This document shows positions 62,764 through 64,000 of a stretch of 64,000 nt of DNA, in pieces. A model generated the notes under the pieces. That model had not been told where the DNA came from. It searched no databases and saw nothing but the letters and a program-made list of their open reading frames with translations. Numbering within the stretch: position 1 is the first letter of the stretch; each line of letters begins with the position of its first letter. The stretch is taken from positions 930,001 through 994,000 of the forward strand of contig JANHCV010000008.1 of the NCBI GenBank assembly GCA_025594325.1, given 5' to 3'. The stretch is from Blastocladiella emersonii ATCC 22665. Its lineage: Eukaryota; Blastocladiomycota; Blastocladiomycetes; Blastocladiales; Blastocladiaceae. The position numbers were made by a program, and so were the translations under genes.

Positions 62764-62920
62764 CTGCATGTGATGCGGGTGGGCCTTGCCAGGGGTGGCC
62801 TTGTGCCAGGGGTTTGGCTTCCCACGGACACGGCCGGCCCCGAGGCGCCCAACTCGGCCGCCCTCGCTCTCCATCTCCTCGCGCTATCACAGATGAACTG
62901 CCCATGTAACTCGATGCAAG

Positions 62921-64000
62921 ATGGAACTTGATGCATCTAAATGCGATCTTTATGCTTCCGCGGACTCGCTCGTTAAGTCCGCCCTGGACGAAGGTCGGTT
63001 GCCCGACGACCGCAGCTTGGTCGAGCTCCGTTCCTCAACCTTGCTCAAGGCTATGAACTTGCGAATTGAGTTGATCCGCGCCGCCCTTGCGTCACGCTGC
63101 CCGCTATCCACTGGGGAGTCGGTGTCTGACCTGCAAGCCCGTGCACAAACCGCTGCCGCGTTGCTTCGCGAGATCGAAGCGCTCGGTGTCTCGATCGACG
63201 CACGGCTCTCGGCAACGAAATGTGATTCGAGCCGGCGACCAGAACCAGCGCCGCGTGCCGGCCGCTCCGCTACTACTGCGCAGTGCATTCCCAGCCCGCG
63301 AACGTCCCCTGAGCGACGCGCACCCGTCTCTTCTCCCACTTGCGACCTCGAAGCCCGCGATGAACGCGACGCGTTGTATTTTCGCTACCGCAGCACCGAC
63401 ATTCCAGAATCGCGGATCTGCTGGAACGCCGAACTTTTTGTTAAACGCCTGCGCGCCGTGGCGCCCGACGCGCCGCTTGCCGCGTTGCTGTTCGCGTCGC
63501 GGTCCCGCTTGCCGCCTGACTTGTACACGGTCCTCCTTGCGCTGTTGCGCCCTAGCATGCCCGACACCGAGGCCGAGCACGCGTTCCTCCGTGCCTCGCT
63601 ACCCGACTGGAACTGCCGGTGGGTCCGCGAGTGGCTCACTCTTGGGCCACGGTCGCGCAACGGGATCAGCGCGTTCCAGGCCGACTTCCGCTTCTGGCTC
63701 CGCCGGGTGACGCAGATCGTACCCGCGGTCGAGCGCGAGTTCCACCTCAAGATGCTGTTTATGCGGCGAATTGAGGAACGGCTCGCGTGGACCGCCGAGT
63801 CGGTGCGCCGCATCGTCGACGACGAGAGCGGCTCGATCGTCGATATTGTCGTAGAGTACAACCGGCTTCTGCGTGTGGAGCGGGGCGAGGAGACCGAGCC
63901 ACGTCCCCTCGGCTTGCGCGCACCGCCTGTTCCTCCAGCCCCGCAACCTCGGGCTTCGCCACCTTCACCACGACCGCGCCCACGTTCGAGTTCAAGATCG
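62921..64000 (+). CDS. Gag-like family protein, partial at window end
   Basis: ATG at 62921 (MELDASKCDLYASADSL) follows the leader ATGTAACTCGATGCAAG; the ATGTAA is again a start-stop pair. The frame is open for 360 codons to the window end. N-terminal helix LLKAMNLRIELIRAALASR; core with VKRLRAVAPDAPLAALLFAS, NCRWVREWLTLGPRSRNG and FHLKMLFMRRIEER; then a Pro/Arg/Ser-rich linker that begins like the SR linker of its paralogue at 31328-33184. The knuckle and tail should lie beyond the window. Intact as far as visible. Confidence 0.75.
   Translation, partial: MELDASKCDLYASADSLVKSALDEGRLPDDRSLVELRSSTLLKAMNLRIELIRAALASRCPLSTGESVSDLQARAQTAAALLREIEALGVSIDARLSATKCDSSRRPEPAPRAGRSATTAQCIPSPRTSPERRAPVSSPTCDLEARDERDALYFRYRSTDIPESRICWNAELFVKRLRAVAPDAPLAALLFASRSRLPPDLYTVLLALLRPSMPDTEAEHAFLRASLPDWNCRWVREWLTLGPRSRNGISAFQADFRFWLRRVTQIVPAVEREFHLKMLFMRRIEERLAWTAESVRRIVDDESGSIVDIVVEYNRLLRVERGEETEPRPLGLRAPPVPPAPQPRASPPSPRPRPRSSSRS

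Noticed and set aside
89-64000. Conventional LTR retrotransposon gag genes
   Set aside because: No direct repeats flank the Gag-like genes, and I saw no protease, reverse transcriptase, RNase H or integrase motif anywhere in the window.

Overview
The window looks like nuclear DNA of a GC-rich fungus, most probably a basidiomycetous yeast. The pointers are short spliceosomal introns of roughly 60-90 nt (GTACGY...YAG), strong G/C preference at third codon positions, Plavaka/KDZ-type and Helentron-type (HLE2) transposons, and no sign of operons. The lineage is inferred; no ribosomal or housekeeping marker is present.

The dominant feature is a dispersed array of one unfamiliar gene family. I count at least ten intact or nearly intact members, plus broken copies and fragments (starts at 89, 9125, 11017, 20144, 22500, 27379, 29548, 31328, 41444, 43214, 44931, 59359, 61148 and 62921, with a chimeric relative at 49546). 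The usual plan is a short leader (often M-x-T-x-C-N), a conserved amphipathic helix, a low-complexity linker (acidic, proline-rich or SR-rich), a helical core that reads like a retrotransposon Gag/capsid domain, a stretched zinc-knuckle motif CX2C-X(11-24)-HX4C, and a helical tail. No protease, reverse transcriptase, integrase or LTR is visible near them. They look like Gag-only, possibly domesticated, genes; the capsid assignment is inference.

Several members share a promoter module, ACGCGT (or variant) - 3 nt - GATATCATGTGA (or variant), about 80-130 nt before the start codon. They also share a leader motif close to AACTC-N-ATGCAA at the start codon, conserved whether or not it is translated. 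One member of a second family, F-box-like proteins of about 720-730 residues (12912-15173, 15691-17923, broken copy 36558-38229), carries both signals, and another carries a version of the leader, so the two families may be co-expressed.

Layout: 1-8.7 kb, family gene split by a 7.2-kb Plavaka-like transposon with transposase and accessory gene. 9-12.7 kb, two family genes. 12.9-17.9 kb, two F-box-like genes on the minus strand. 18.5-19.8 kb, small coiled-coil gene and a broken copy. 20-33 kb, five family genes and a 3-kb decayed stretch. 33.5-41.3 kb, fragments, a broken F-box-like gene and two Helentrons. 41.4-46.5 kb, three family genes in a row. 47-49.2 kb, third Helentron. 49.5-51.7 kb, chimeric intron-containing gene. 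51.7-59.1 kb, a second Plavaka-like element with another inverted-repeat element nested in it. 59.4-64 kb, three more family genes, the last cut by the window end.
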